64,000 bases of DNA from Rotaria sp. Silwood1 (lineage: Eukaryota; Rotifera; Eurotatoria; Philodinida; Philodinidae). The stretch lies in NCBI GenBank assembly GCA_905250075.1, contig CAJNOP010000278.1, forward strand, positions 1 through 64,000, in the 5' to 3' direction. Shown here piece by piece: positions 33,708 through 45,500 of this stretch. The notes under the pieces were generated by a model. It saw only the letters and a program-made list of their open reading frames with translations. It was not told the origin of the DNA and searched no databases. Each line of letters begins with the position of its first letter. The stretch's first letter is position 1. The translations under genes were made by a program, and so were the position numbers.

Positions 33708-34664
33708 ATGGCGCTGACATCTGAGAACAATAACTCCTGTTCAAATGTATCGATTCCGAGCTTTGAACTTGGGCGAGATTTACGTTTCTGGTTATTTCTT
33801 GGATTTGATTTGCCATCTATTTTTTGTTCCATCTTCGTTCTCTATCACTTACTGACGGAACGAGCTTTGCGACAAGCGCTTCAGAATCATGCTTCAGTTC
33901 TAATGCTTTCGTTCAATTTTATCTATCAACTAATCGATATACCACTACATTTACAATATTTTCACACAGGCATCGTTCGCCCTGCAGCACCAACTCTTTG
34001 TCTCGTTTGGTGGCTTATCGATTGGGGTTTCTATTTCAACAATGTAATTATACTTCTTTGGGCAGTGATTGAAAGACACATACTTATTTTTCATATTGCT
34101 CTAATAGCTACACACCGGCAACGTTTACTTATTCACTACCTTCCATTTTCAGCGATTGTCCTTTTTGTTATGACATTCTACATCATAGCAATATTTGCAC
34201 CGCCATGCGAGAATACTTTTGACTACGAAACAGATTTGTGCGGCATGTATGGGTGCTATGAATCGGTAAAATTCTTTGCCACAGTTGAACAGTTTGGATA
34301 CGGTGTGGTAGCGATGTTACTCATCGCAATCTTTAGTATGGCGTTGCTTGCGCGTATTATTTGGCAAAAATATCAAATTCATCGACATATTCAATGGCGA
34401 AAGCAGTACAAACTAGCAATCAATCTTGTTTGTATATCACTGTTATATTTGGGCCTCTACTTTCCATTAGGAATTATTTATCTTGGTCGATTATATGGCC
34501 AACCCAACTTTGCCATTGAAATCGAACCTACCTACTTCTTTATCTCCTATTTTCCGGTTTTTTTACTACCATTCGTGTGTCTCGGTAGTGTACCTCAACT
34601 ATGGAGTAAAGTAAAAAGACTGAATCCGCGACAAAGATTACGCATTGCAACAACGACACTGTAA
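33708..34664 (+). CDS. Rhodopsin-like seven-helix receptor
   Basis: A single-exon 318-aa membrane protein with seven hydrophobic helices at about 26-49, 61-84, 97-121, 143-163, 193-218, 236-260 and 272-293. The N-terminus carries likely glycosylation sites (NNS, NVS). The end of helix 3 reads WAVIERHILIFH, an ERH version of the DRY motif that contacts G proteins. Cys98 near the top of helix 3 and a Cys-rich loop 2 (PCENTF, then CGMYGC) could form the conserved disulfide. Helix 6 has LGLYFPLG in place of the usual CWxP, so the switch region is divergent. The short basic C-terminus (KVKRLNPRQRLR) lacks obvious regulatory sites. It resembles the expanded orphan chemoreceptor-like GPCRs of rotifers; the ligand is unknown. 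The frame is intact. Confidence 0.85.
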   Translation: MALTSENNNSCSNVSIPSFELGRDLRFWLFLGFDLPSIFCSIFVLYHLLTERALRQALQNHASVLMLSFNFIYQLIDIPLHLQYFHTGIVRPAAPTLCLVWWLIDWGFYFNNVIILLWAVIERHILIFHIALIATHRQRLLIHYLPFSAIVLFVMTFYIIAIFAPPCENTFDYETDLCGMYGCYESVKFFATVEQFGYGVVAMLLIAIFSMALLARIIWQKYQIHRHIQWRKQYKLAINLVCISLLYLGLYFPLGIIYLGRLYGQPNFAIEIEPTYFFISYFPVFLLPFVCLGSVPQLWSKVKRLNPRQRLRIATTTL

Positions 34665-34724
34665 TCATCAATACCACTATCCAATTATCGGCCTTAAACT
34701 GACTATGAATTTTGATATAAACGA

Positions 34725-35111
34725 TTAGGGATGCAACTGTGGCGGTGCACTGATCGACCAATGTCACCGATGAACGGTGGACTGGTGCGTCGGTGATATG
34801 GTGAATCCGTGGCACTAATGCACCGACCAATTTTGTATGAATTATTCTTTTGATGTTACACGAAACATCTCAGTAATTTGTTCATTATTTTCTCGCTTAG
34901 AAGTGATCTCTTGTAAAAATAAAGTCATTCTGGCAAATGTTCATCGGAAGTTTGGTATACGACAGAAGATCAAACCGGCTAGATAATGAAAATCTACAGT
35001 GATGATTGGTGAATAGACACGAGTTAGTGTTGTAAGTTCTAAGTCATTCAAATAATAGTTATAACTGGCAATCACCATAGGTTGCCGGTGTCCCAACCAG
35101 CATTATTAGTC
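34725..35111. repeat. CGGTG-rich repeat DNA flanking a TTAA element
   Basis: Motifs such as GGCGGTGCACTGATCGACCA and CACCGATGAACGGTGGACTG recur. GTGATGATTGGTGAATAGAC (near 34998) is echoed at 35936 beyond the inserted piggyBac-like element. This older repeat was probably the landing site of the younger element. Confidence 0.4.
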
Positions 35112-35115
35112 TTAA

Positions 35116-35828
35116 GGGTACCCCCCCCCCCCTTCCGGGGTTTCTTGAGAACGGCTTATCAGAAAAATTTGAAATTTTCAGGACAGATAGATCTTGATGA
35201 GCAGAGCAAAAGTTGTCATAGACTCAAAATTCCCTGATGCTGTCTTCTATGAGATAATAGGGTCACAATGCCGAAAAATGGCTCTAGTTTTCGCCCCCGT
35301 CTCTCCAAGATGGTATGTTCGATTGAACTGAAAATTTTTTTACGGGTAATAGACACTGTTTGTGGTGCATATTTTTTTTAAGTTTATTTTCATCTTTTGT
35401 GGTTTCAATAAAAAGGTCAAAATACTGAGCCTACCCTAAAAAAACGCTTGTTTTTATTCCTCTAGCAAATTTTGTGAAAGCTGCCAAAAATCATCAGAGC
35501 AATAATTCTTGAAAAGAAAAAAGAAATACTCATCTAAAATGGTGAGTAGAATATGTAAAAAAAAAGTTTCAGCTCGATCTCTCTTACCATGCCGGAGAAA
35601 CAGAGGCGAAACAGTACTTTTCCTACTAAAAATTTGATTTTGAGAAAAAAACAAAAAAATATAAAATTTTAGCTATTTTCACTATGTAAACTTAATTTTT
35701 CCTCGAATTTTTTAATCTTTAAAGGCAATTGTTGGTTTCCAAAATGTAGTGAGTAGATAGACACTACTTGAAACTATACAATGGCCAAAAAAAAACAAAA
35801 ATTTTGGGCGAGGACACGGGGGGTATCC
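35116..35828. mobile_element. 713-bp piggyBac-like non-autonomous element
   Basis: TTAA is present exactly at both borders (35112-35115 and 35829-35832). The ends are inverted: GGGTACCCCCC on the left, GGGGGGTATCC on the right. Precise TTAA duplication with short inverted ends starting G/C-rich is the signature of the piggyBac superfamily. The left end has a run of 12 Cs. The interior contains no transposase. Confidence 0.65.
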
Positions 35829-35980
35829 TTAAGGGTGATATTGAAACTATATTACCCAGTACACGATGCTACGGTAGATGAAGCACCTCTTTCATTCAAA
35901 AATATTATGTTTAGGTAGTAGCATGAAAGCCTATGGTGATGGCCGGTGAATAGGCACCATCAGATACCTCGAGTTCCAAA

Positions 35981-36045
35981 GGTGTGGGTGTGGATGAAGG
36001 GAAGAAGTACACTCCACCCACACTCACACCCATACCATATCCCAC
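35981..36045. repeat. TG/CA hairpin
   Basis: Arms GGTGTGGGTGTGGATG and CCACCCACACTCACACCC; spacer AAGGGAAGAAGTACACT. Confidence 0.85.
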
Positions 36046-37253
36046 AATATAGAAAAGAAGTTGTTCTTTAAGCTAAGACATACCACAGCTCTCTGAGTAA
36101 TCGGGTACAAGAGTTATTGTAAAAGCAAAAAGTGAAACAATCGTTACGGAATTTCTTTCGCCAGCAGAGATAGCTGACGATGCCCAAATAAGAGTTTGTG
36201 TGTGCCTTTACTATATGACAAATTTTTTAGCATGCAGTCCTTCCGAAAATTTCAACCGCCCACCCGAAAAACGAAACCTAGATAAAACACTGCTACTTAT
36301 GTGAGACTCGCATATGCCAGATTTGGTCAGCTTGCTCTTGAGAATCTAATTCGTATTATCCAAGGAAACTATCCACTGGTATAATTATATGGTAGGATTT
36401 TGTTTATTTTTGATTTATGATCTTTTTCTTTCACTTTGCCTTTTATTTTAGATTGATCCTCATCTGTATTTATTATTATGTGTCTGTGTAATTTGTTACA
36501 AAATATCTTTAAGTATTTATTTGAATATTATTTTACTTGATAGCTATCTCTCGTTCTATTTTTTTTTCTATCCTCTTCATATATATAACTAATCAGACGA
36601 GAGGGTATCGTTCATTTGAAGAGAAGTAAGACTGTTTTAGAATAAAAATGAAACTGACTTTTAGAATAATTGTGAAGCCTGATGAAGAGTCAACGAGAAC
36701 TTGAAAAACTGCTTTTCTATCTACTACTTTCAGACGCGATTAGACAGAAGCTATGATTAAACAATCAATTCAGAGCTATAGGAAAAACAATCCGAATGTC
36801 ATTTGAATATCTATGAAGGTATCATTTTTCATAGCCCTTAATGACTCTTCTCGGTTATAATAGATACAGGAAAACACAGGTATCTGCTTTTTCTCATTTA
36901 GAAGATGTCTCAACATATTATTTTTCGACTATTCTAAGAAAGTTTCTAGAATGAGCTAAATCTAATATTAACGCAGTTCGCTTATGATTTATTTAAATCG
37001 ATAGTTACAAGTCATATACCTTTCTGTATAATTTGTAGATGTTGTTATTTATAACTGTTGCACACTCACAAATGCCGAAAGATAGTATGAATCTTAGTCC
37101 TTTGCATCATCCGATTTATCAAAGAATTGAATGTTCATTAATATGTAGGTGAAAGAGAGAAAAATATCTTTCAAGCGTTATTTTTATCATATGATTAGAC
37201 ATAGAGATTTGGAAGTTTTTACCAATACTGACGTTGTCAAACAGTATAACAGC
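36046..37253. other. AT-rich spacer
   Basis: No gene supported. Confidence 0.4.
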
Positions 37254-37298
37254 TGTGAGTGTGGAATTAGTTCTTTGCTTCATCCGCACTCACATCCC
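37254..37298. repeat. TG/CA hairpin, short
   Basis: GTGAGTGTGGAATT then CATCCGCACTCACATCCC. Confidence 0.7.
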
Positions 37299-37881
37299 TC
37301 AAGTATGAGCGCTTATTCAGCAAAGATTAGTAAATTATATAAATTTTAGAAGCTATAAATGTCTTTACCTCATCACAAAAGTTAGAAAAAATAGACTTAG
37401 GGGTTTATAAAATGGTGTATCTGCGAATCGAAATGCATTTTAATGGTCATTTCACTAGTATTCTTTTGACTGGGTAAGAATTTCGTTCAATTGGATAAAA
37501 ATGTAATAGTGGTCGTTTCTTTCGTACTCAACAAAAATAGTCTGAGAGGCACTAGCTACTTGATCTGACCCTTCAGGTAGACTGAAATACACCATCGTGA
37601 TTGTTTTTTTCTTTTGATATTTGTATCTCTTTTATCAATATACTCGCTCTCATCCTTAAGAAAAATATGAACTTCAATGGATAATAAATAATATTTTGGT
37701 TTTTCTACGGCTTTTATTATAAACTACGATATATAGGTAGCATAGTATAGTAATTAAAAATAATCATGTAAGTTGTTGAGATTAGTAATAAAGTAGATGA
37801 AGCTATTCTAATATGAATAAAACTTGATGGTTAATTGATGATTAGTAAGGATGTTCATTTAAAGTATCTCAATGAATTCCA
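37299..37881. other. 3' flank of the fusion gene
   Basis: AT-rich; the 3' UTR of the minus-strand gene should lie here. Confidence 0.4.
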
Positions 37882-39663
37882 TTATACAGATCTTGTATTA
37901 AATTCTTGAAGAGCTCTTTTCACTGACTTGTACAATAACATATTTGAATCATGATGATAATTTGAAAGTGCTTTTGCATAGTGTGAAATGTTTTGTGCCC
38001 ATTGTCGAAGTGGTTCAAGCTCTATTTTATCTGCAAAGACACCATAGCCTAGCTTTTCTAAATACCAAGCATTGAGCACTTGTTCATATTGATTCTCGAC
38101 GGGCACACTAAAAAACGGTCGTTGTAAACTTACTGCTTCGTTCATAAGAGAAAGTCCACCATTAGCAATGACACCTTTAGCACATGCTAAATCATCCACA
38201 AATCCTTGTTCAGAAAAACCTTTGAATTCTAGATTATCAACCTTTTCCTCACGACCAAACCCATATACGATACATTTTTCACCAAAGCCTTGTAAAATAG
38301 AAATAAGAGACGTATCACTTTTGCTACTTTGATAAACAAGAAAATGTTCACAATGTTCAACTGGTAATGGTTTTGCATCAAGAATAGTCTGACGAAGAAT
38401 TGGTGGAACAACTATTGTGTTATCTTTATACTTGTCACGAATTTCGGGAGTAAAAAAACCTGTAATAATGTAATAATCACAACGTGAAAGTTTTGCTTTG
38501 ACAAAACATTTGTATGTATAAAATGCTATTGGATTTGACTCTCTAGCTTCTTCAGGAATGACACATCGTTGTACAACATGTTGATTATCGATCGAAAGGA
38601 TTGGTAGTCCATGTATTTTAGCAAAAATGTATGCAAAACTATCAAAATCACTAATAACAGCTTGAGGCATCCATGAAACAAGATTTTCATAATATGCATC
38701 AAGGTTTTTGCTAAGCATATCTGGCATACGTTGCATGGTGTGTAATACTGAAGCTTTTTCATCAAATACATTATTAACATATTGCATTGTTAAACCTTCA
38801 ATTTCAATTATATCAATAGCTGCTTCACCTTCACCCGCTTCGTTACAATTTGGAAATCGATTTGAAAAGTTGTCATGAAGAAATTTATATGCACGATTGC
38901 TTACGACGACTTTAACATGATGTTGTTCCTTCAGAAGTATTTCAAGTGTGACTTTGGATCGTGTTGCATGTCCCATTCCTTCCCCTACGATGCCATAAAG
39001 AATACGCATCGTCTTAGATTTTGAAGATGAATTAAAAGGTAAACTTGCTAAATGAACAATACGATCAGCTTCTTCTGCTATAGTTTGAATATTATTATCA
39101 TTGCCAAGGATAATAGAACTAATCTTGATATTTGTATTACTAAATTCTTTGTAAAATTGATCCATAAATTTATCTAATTCGAATTTTGCTGAATAATCAC
39201 GAAATAATTTAGTCCATGATTTCATGTCAGAATCATATACATTCATTTCACCATATACATTAATTATACGGCTAGAAGGAGATTTTTGAAGTAAAGGTAT
39301 AAATGCCTGTAATACAGTCAATAGATCAAAAGACTCTCTTGCTTCAAATCCTTCATATAACATGGTATTTATTTTAAATTGATTATTATCCAGAAATATT
39401 CCAACATTAATTAAAATATCTAGTTTTCCGAACTGTTCATCGATTTTTTCAATTATTTCGTCAATCGTTTTAAGATCGACTGTATTAAGTATAATAAATT
39501 TGGGTTCAATATCTTCATTGCTCAATTTCTTTATTATTCGTTCAAATTTATTTTCATTGTTTGAACAAAATAAAACACATATACCTTGTTTTCCTAACTT
39601 ATAAGCTATTTCATCTTCTAATTCATCACCTATACCAATAATTAAAGCAACAAGCAGTGACAT
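37882..39663 (-). CDS. SDR-like domain fused to a bacterial-type glycosyltransferase
   Basis: An intact single-exon 593-aa protein. Residues 1-215 have a short-chain dehydrogenase fold pattern (LVALIIGIGDELEDEIA; DILINVG in place of NNAG; YSAKFELDKF near the catalytic site). The glycine motif is degenerate and the Tyr-x3-Lys pair is one residue short, so the domain is probably catalytically dead. Residues 219-593 form a GT-B glycosyltransferase: MRILYGIVGEGMGHATRS is the acceptor-side glycine loop of the MJ1255/COG1819-like family, and NGGLSLMNEAVSLQRPFFSV with ENQYEQVLNAWYLEKLGYG is the C-terminal donor-binding block. It should move a sugar from an activated nucleotide donor to an unknown acceptor. 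No signal peptide or membrane helix is seen, so it is probably cytosolic. The lack of introns and family type suggest horizontal acquisition; the fusion is unusual. Confidence 0.85.
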   Translation of the reverse strand: MSLLVALIIGIGDELEDEIAYKLGKQGICVLFCSNNENKFERIIKKLSNEDIEPKFIILNTVDLKTIDEIIEKIDEQFGKLDILINVGIFLDNNQFKINTMLYEGFEARESFDLLTVLQAFIPLLQKSPSSRIINVYGEMNVYDSDMKSWTKLFRDYSAKFELDKFMDQFYKEFSNTNIKISSIILGNDNNIQTIAEEADRIVHLASLPFNSSSKSKTMRILYGIVGEGMGHATRSKVTLEILLKEQHHVKVVVSNRAYKFLHDNFSNRFPNCNEAGEGEAAIDIIEIEGLTMQYVNNVFDEKASVLHTMQRMPDMLSKNLDAYYENLVSWMPQAVISDFDSFAYIFAKIHGLPILSIDNQHVVQRCVIPEEARESNPIAFYTYKCFVKAKLSRCDYYIITGFFTPEIRDKYKDNTIVVPPILRQTILDAKPLPVEHCEHFLVYQSSKSDTSLISILQGFGEKCIVYGFGREEKVDNLEFKGFSEQGFVDDLACAKGVIANGGLSLMNEAVSLQRPFFSVPVENQYEQVLNAWYLEKLGYGVFADKIELEPLRQWAQNISHYAKALSNYHHDSNMLLYKSVKRALQEFNTRSV

Positions 39664-41836
39664 TTCGACAATTTAGGTAATCTAAAATTAGACATAATAT
39701 ATTGTACAATATTATAATAAATTGTCTCTTCTCTGCTTTAGAGAATTCTTTTGAGAAGGAATGACTGTAGAAATTAGTTTCTGTGGTTTATTTCATAGAT
39801 ATATAATATACATATTTTAATTCTAAATCTTTTTTATGTACCAGGTGATACAATGAAATTTATCTCATCTTCTCTCTGGAAATAGAAAGCTCTTCAAAAA
39901 CACACATCAATTCTATGCGATGAAAATTTGTCGTTACGTTTTGATTCTCGGACAATTGAGTTTTAGTGGCAATTCTATGGTTATAAAAGCACGAATCATC
40001 TTATTGTGATAAAATCATGATGAACAATGAAAAAGAAAAGAATGAATCGATGACTACGAAAAAATTCTTACAAACAAAGGCTAATAAATTTTTTTCAGGC
40101 ACAAAACTTGTTTTGATCAAGTGCACAGTGATACTACAAGCCAGGAATGAAAATACTCGCTCTCTCATCTAAGTAGAATCTGTAGTTAAAATCATAAGAA
40201 GACTTCACAATCTGTTATCAATTTTTAAAGTTTTACTGCTAGAAAAAACGTTTGCGTTTGAAGCAAACGTTTTTCGCGTAATATAAGTGTACTCCAAAAA
40301 CCTTTCACGCTATCGATGCAATCGAATTTCAGAACTTCTAATCGAATGAGTGTATAGTCTGCTCAGTTCGTTGTCCGTTCGCAAGAATGAAAATACAATC
40401 GAATTTGACATCAAAATTTCCACTAGAGCAACGAGCACTGATATGAGAAAAATTCATTTGAATAGTGCAGGATCAATAGAAATAGTAAACTGGATAATTA
40501 CTGTTAAATAATATCCAGGTAGGACCAAAATCGAAAATCGATTGATGAATACCCTAGCAATGAATCTAAACGAAAGCAAAAAAACTAAATGAAAATGCGA
40601 GGAGAGCGTACTTTTATCTCTCTTTTATTGCAGTGACCACTGATGCATAAATTGATCAGTATTCATTTTAACGAAGAAATAAGGAAACAACCAAACACAG
40701 CACGAGAAGCCATATTTTTCCCTCATCGTGCACAGAACGAACGTTACCTGTAGTTAATAGACGAAACGAAAAGAAAAGGAAGATACATTAGTCACCTTTC
40801 TCACGCCAACGAAACACATGTAGTTAGTCTAATACGAGCACTTCTAGCAGGATGAATTTTCTGTCTCACTCGATATCTAAGAATCATTGTCTATTGATAT
40901 TGCCTTATGTCTAAAGAAAGATAAGTGGAGAATCGATCCGAAATCCTCTCTAATTTAATTCCGAACTTTCTCTCAATCAGTCAGTCCACATCTACATCCT
41001 TCTTTTTACATGACTTCTCATAAATTGGAGAATAGAGATATTAATTTATCTTTACTTTGTATAATAATGCTAGGTAGTTTATTTATTTTCTTTTCGGAAA
41101 TATTTTAGTAATTAAGAAGAAAGAGAGATGTTTGTAGACAGTTTAAAACTTTTGATAAGTATATAAATAATAAATGATTATGAGAGAAATAATTATTTCA
41201 TTTAATTAATTGTTTAGATTAAACTCAACTAGATTATATCTTAATTATCGAAATGAAATTTGACGATTAGAATTTAGTCAAAACAATATTGTTAATTATT
41301 CTGGATTTGATAAAAATAATCTCTCTTTACAGAATCTATTATTGACATCTTTATTCTAGAATTAGACCAATTTTTGTGACTCTAGGTTACTATCAATAGA
41401 AATAATGAAAACAGAAGATAATTACTATCCCATAGATTGAAAAATTAAAGACAAATTATCGAAACTATTCATTTTGAAACATGTGTAACAAATGCCTGTT
41501 TTGATTTCCTATTCTTACTCAACTGAAGCGATGGAAAACTCCTATATCTATTCAATTTAATTATAAAAAAAAAGTTTTCGTTTCAACTTCAAAACCGACA
41601 TGATACGAGAACATCACACTAAGTATTCCCAAAAACTATACTAAAATTTCAAAAAACAAGCATCTTGCCGAGCATAATGTCACATTTTCATCTAGTACAC
41701 GAATTTCTTCTATATTTGTCGATCTGTACCTATACTGGACAAACTTTATAAATATACATGCAGTTACACTTCGAAAAAATAGATCAGAACGTGTTTCATG
41801 TTCTGATCGCGTTTAAATGCGATTAGAGAGCCTTTT
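39664..41836. other. Long intergenic stretch upstream of the fusion gene
   Basis: It includes the divergent 5' region of the minus-strand gene. A small hairpin (AAAAACGTTTGC / GCAAACGTTTTT) lies at 40248-40275. No gene supported. Confidence 0.4.
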
Positions 41837-41947
41837 GGGTGTGGGTGTGCGAGAGAATGTAGATGTGGATGTGGGTGCAGTGTAAGTAAACAACATCTAC
41901 CCCCACACTCACAGCCAGAGCCACACCCCACACCCACACCCACACCC
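41837..41947. repeat. TG/CA hairpin
   Basis: GGGTGTGGGTGTG arm, then a spacer with GAGAATGTAGATGTGGATG and CAGTGTAAGTAAACAACATC, then a CA arm. The spacer is nearly the same as at 10427. Confidence 0.9.
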
Positions 41948-42059
41948 TTTTGATATATATCATACAATAGTATGATACAAAATAATGACTTCCTACATCT
42001 CCTTTTAGTTTATCAATTTGACTCTTCACTATTAACTCGACAGCAATGTTTTTTTTTAG

Positions 42060-42519
42060 AAATGAATATAATCAGCAAAATAAATCAAATAGTATAATAA
42101 TTTATTTAACAAATTTATACCAAAGAAAAGATTATAGATTTTATTCACGTACTCAAGAAAATAATTTCAATTTTTCAAATGCTAATGAATTAACAATAAA
42201 ACATTAGTTTTAAATCACCTAATGATTCAATAACAACAACTCTTAATCATATTCTTCCTTTAAAATTTGACACCTAATTTACGTGTATTAAAATTAGATT
42301 CATTTTCTTTTAATGAAATTAATTTAAAATTAATTCAACAAAGTGAAGCTTTTCAATATTTATCAAATTCGTGAATCTTGTATTTTAGAAAATTTTCAAA
42401 TGATTATAAATGTATTTCCATAAGTCGAATATCTTAAAACTGAAATCCATAGAAAACAAATTAGTCAAATTATACGATTTTTATTTACAAAAATTAATAA
42501 TAAAACATGTCGTTTTATG
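42060..42519 (+). pseudogene. Decayed LRR-like C-terminal fragment
   Basis: Around 42265-42365 the plus strand reads PNLRVLKLDSFSFNEINLKL and IQQSEAFQYLSNS before a stop, the layout of a leucine-rich repeat from the F-box/LRR-like class of bdelloid proteins. Flanking pieces are broken by several frame changes. No start or F-box remains. Confidence 0.4.
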
Positions 42520-42565
42520 TGCGTGTGGGTTTTGTGTTTTCACAGTAACTACACTCACCCACACT
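42520..42565. repeat. TG/CA hairpin, short
   Basis: TGCGTGTGGGTTTTGTG then CTACACTCACCCACACTC. It directly follows the LRR-like relic. Confidence 0.75.
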
Positions 42566-45500
42566 CTTTAGACTTGTGATATAGAAGTAACTCTAAAAGA
42601 ATTTAACATTCGGATCTTTATGCCCACATCCATATTTTATTTTAAAGCTACATCAGTTGTTGTAAAACGAAAATAGATTTTTGACAGGAAGCCTTAACTA
42701 TTTCTTAAAGCATAGCTCATATTCCATTTGAGATGATTGTCAAAATTATGTTTAAGCAAAAAACCAACCATTCACAATATTATTCATTCTACATGTTTTT
42801 AATTTCAAATAATAAATAACCCTAGTTTAACATTTAAGATTTGATAAAAAGAAAAACCTTAATTAAAATATTAAATTGTTCGCTAAAAACACCGATGATT
42901 TATTTGATTAAACAAAGTTATTCTTTTAAAAAACATAAAAATGAAAGTTATATATGTGTGTACAATTTCATATCATTGCAACCTTTGATGGTGGCGATAA
43001 GACTTTTTTTTCAAAATTTCTTTGTACATATTCAGTACGTTGGCAGGTTTTATAATTTAAATCAACAATGACATCTATTATAGAAAATATATCAATAAGA
43101 AATTATTTAGTCAACTTCAGAAAATTTTCACACAATAATATCTATTATTAGAATACTGCTAATATAAGTCAAAATTATCACAAAATTTAATAGTGATGGT
43201 TCCAATTTTATGTTCAAACTCAATCTTAAATAATAGTTTAGCTAATCAATTCATATTCTTTGTTCTAAATATGATTGATTTTCTTATTAATAATTTCAGA
43301 TGCAACTATCATTTTTATGTTGTATATCACATAATTTTTCTTCATTATTTGAGTCATGTAATCGAATACCAGGAGGAGACAATCGACAGTTCGATATATT
43401 AGAATAAGTATATCTATTAACTACTGTTAATGGTTGTTTGTTATCAAATCGTTTCCAAGTTCCAAGTTAAAAGAAGAAGAGCAAAACTTAAGAGTCTTTC
43501 GCTGTTTGTGAAGTACGTCTATCATGAGAGAAGGCGAATAATACATCATATGCTATTGCATGAAAGCAGCTATAAAGTAAATATTTACTTTCTATTATAA
43601 ATATTTTGTTAAAAAACATCTTATCATAAATAGTGACATTTTTGTTCTGTGCGTTTACTGTTGGTGAGAAATTAGATTTCTATCTCTATATTTCAATACT
43701 AATTTTTTCGAATCAAGAAATCTTTCAATTTGTGTTAAGCAATGATTCGAAAGAAGAGAAAAGATCAAACTTATCTATTCTTGTGAATTAATACATTATT
43801 TAAAAAAAAATTGAACAAGAATTCTTTCAGGGTTCTTATTGCTAGTGTCTATATAGTTGTTACTATTAGGACCTTCAAAAATTGTGTAAGTTTTGGATTT
43901 TATATCTTCGTAGAGCTGCATTAATAAACTTATTTTTTCGAACGAAGTAGTTAGTTAATGTTTACATTATAAACATACCAAGGTGTAATCAGTTTCAATT
44001 CTATATTTGAATCGTTCAGTTGATACCGGTTAAATCAACTGAATTTTTTTTATTTTAGCTTGTTAGATGTGGATGTCATTCCTCTCTTTACTCACACGTA
44101 GAAAGTGTAAAAATTTTCAAAGTGGTTGTTTCATATTAACTTGAATATGAACTGGATGCAATTATTTTATTGTTCTCATATTGATTAATTTATATCATCA
44201 GTTTTTCTTTTTTTGCTTTCTAATATAGAAATCAAAGAACAACAAAACTATTTTTTTTTCTAGCGAATAATTGACGAAGTCTACTCTACGAATTTTTTCT
44301 CCTACGACTTCAGGATGACTTTGAAATCTGGAAAAATTCGAACACAATATTTCACCTATATATAATTTATTTCGACTGTTAATAATGTATTCGATGTTTG
44401 TTCATTCGATGAGTATATAATTTAGGAAGTCGGTTGAAGATTAGAACATCTAGAAAAATCTCCTTATTCAACTTTCAAATACAATTTTTGTTACTATCTA
44501 CTTATCGTACTGAGTCTTTAGGCGAGTAAAATCACGGAAAATGGGATCCAACATCTAGCTCATGTACTTAAAACGAACAATCTAAGTTACTTTTCAAGAT
44601 AATTTCTTTAATATAGATATTCACATTGTTTTAACACAAACCTCCATTCTTTATGAAACTAAAGTGTTAGATTTCAAATGATAGTGACTATGTTATACTT
44701 CATTAATAAGACAACTTCAAGTAAGTAACTTAAATAATATCTATCTGAATTTATTCAAGTGTTGAGAAAATTAAAAAGTCATATTTCTTGTGTTATATTT
44801 AAAATGAATTAGATTTTAGCTGAAATTTTATTATTGATGATGATTGAAAGGTTAGCATTAGTTTCAATTGCACAATTTAATCTATCAGAAACATATTATT
44901 GTTAAAAATTATCTAAAATCAAAGAATTTTTCTCTAATTATTAAGAAAGAGCACATTATATGATAATATAGATTTCAGATCTTCTTGTATAAAATATCGA
45001 ATGTTCTCACTCAAGTTTTAGAGCATAAAAAACAATCTCATACAGATAGCTAACTCTGCTTAATGACATAACTATAGACTTGGATAACTTTGAAATGCAA
45101 TTTTCATAATATTTTAAAATTTTTTTTATATAGACACGAATCGATTTCCATTTAAGCATCAATCGCATCATGGAAAATGAAGAATAACATCTAAAAAATG
45201 TGTTTAAAGTGAGCAAAGTCTATATGTCACTTATTAACAGAGAATCGATAGGATGCAAATTTGTAACATCTGACACGCATTTTTTTTGCGAGTTTTATTG
45301 AGAATATGGAATTATATTTTTAAGTTTCATTAAAATCAAATAATAATTTCAAAAGAAATTCATAGTTTTTGATCGTAATTTCTCTCAAATATGATCAACA
45401 CGCTATACAAGATAATGAAGAATCATATATGATACGACATGTAATGTTTTGTATTGCGACAAATGATAATTTTACACTAATGGATATCAGTATTTTTCTT

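Noticed and set aside
34540-34830. Minus-strand frame overlapping the receptor end
   Set aside because: Half is the complement of the receptor gene and half is repeat DNA.
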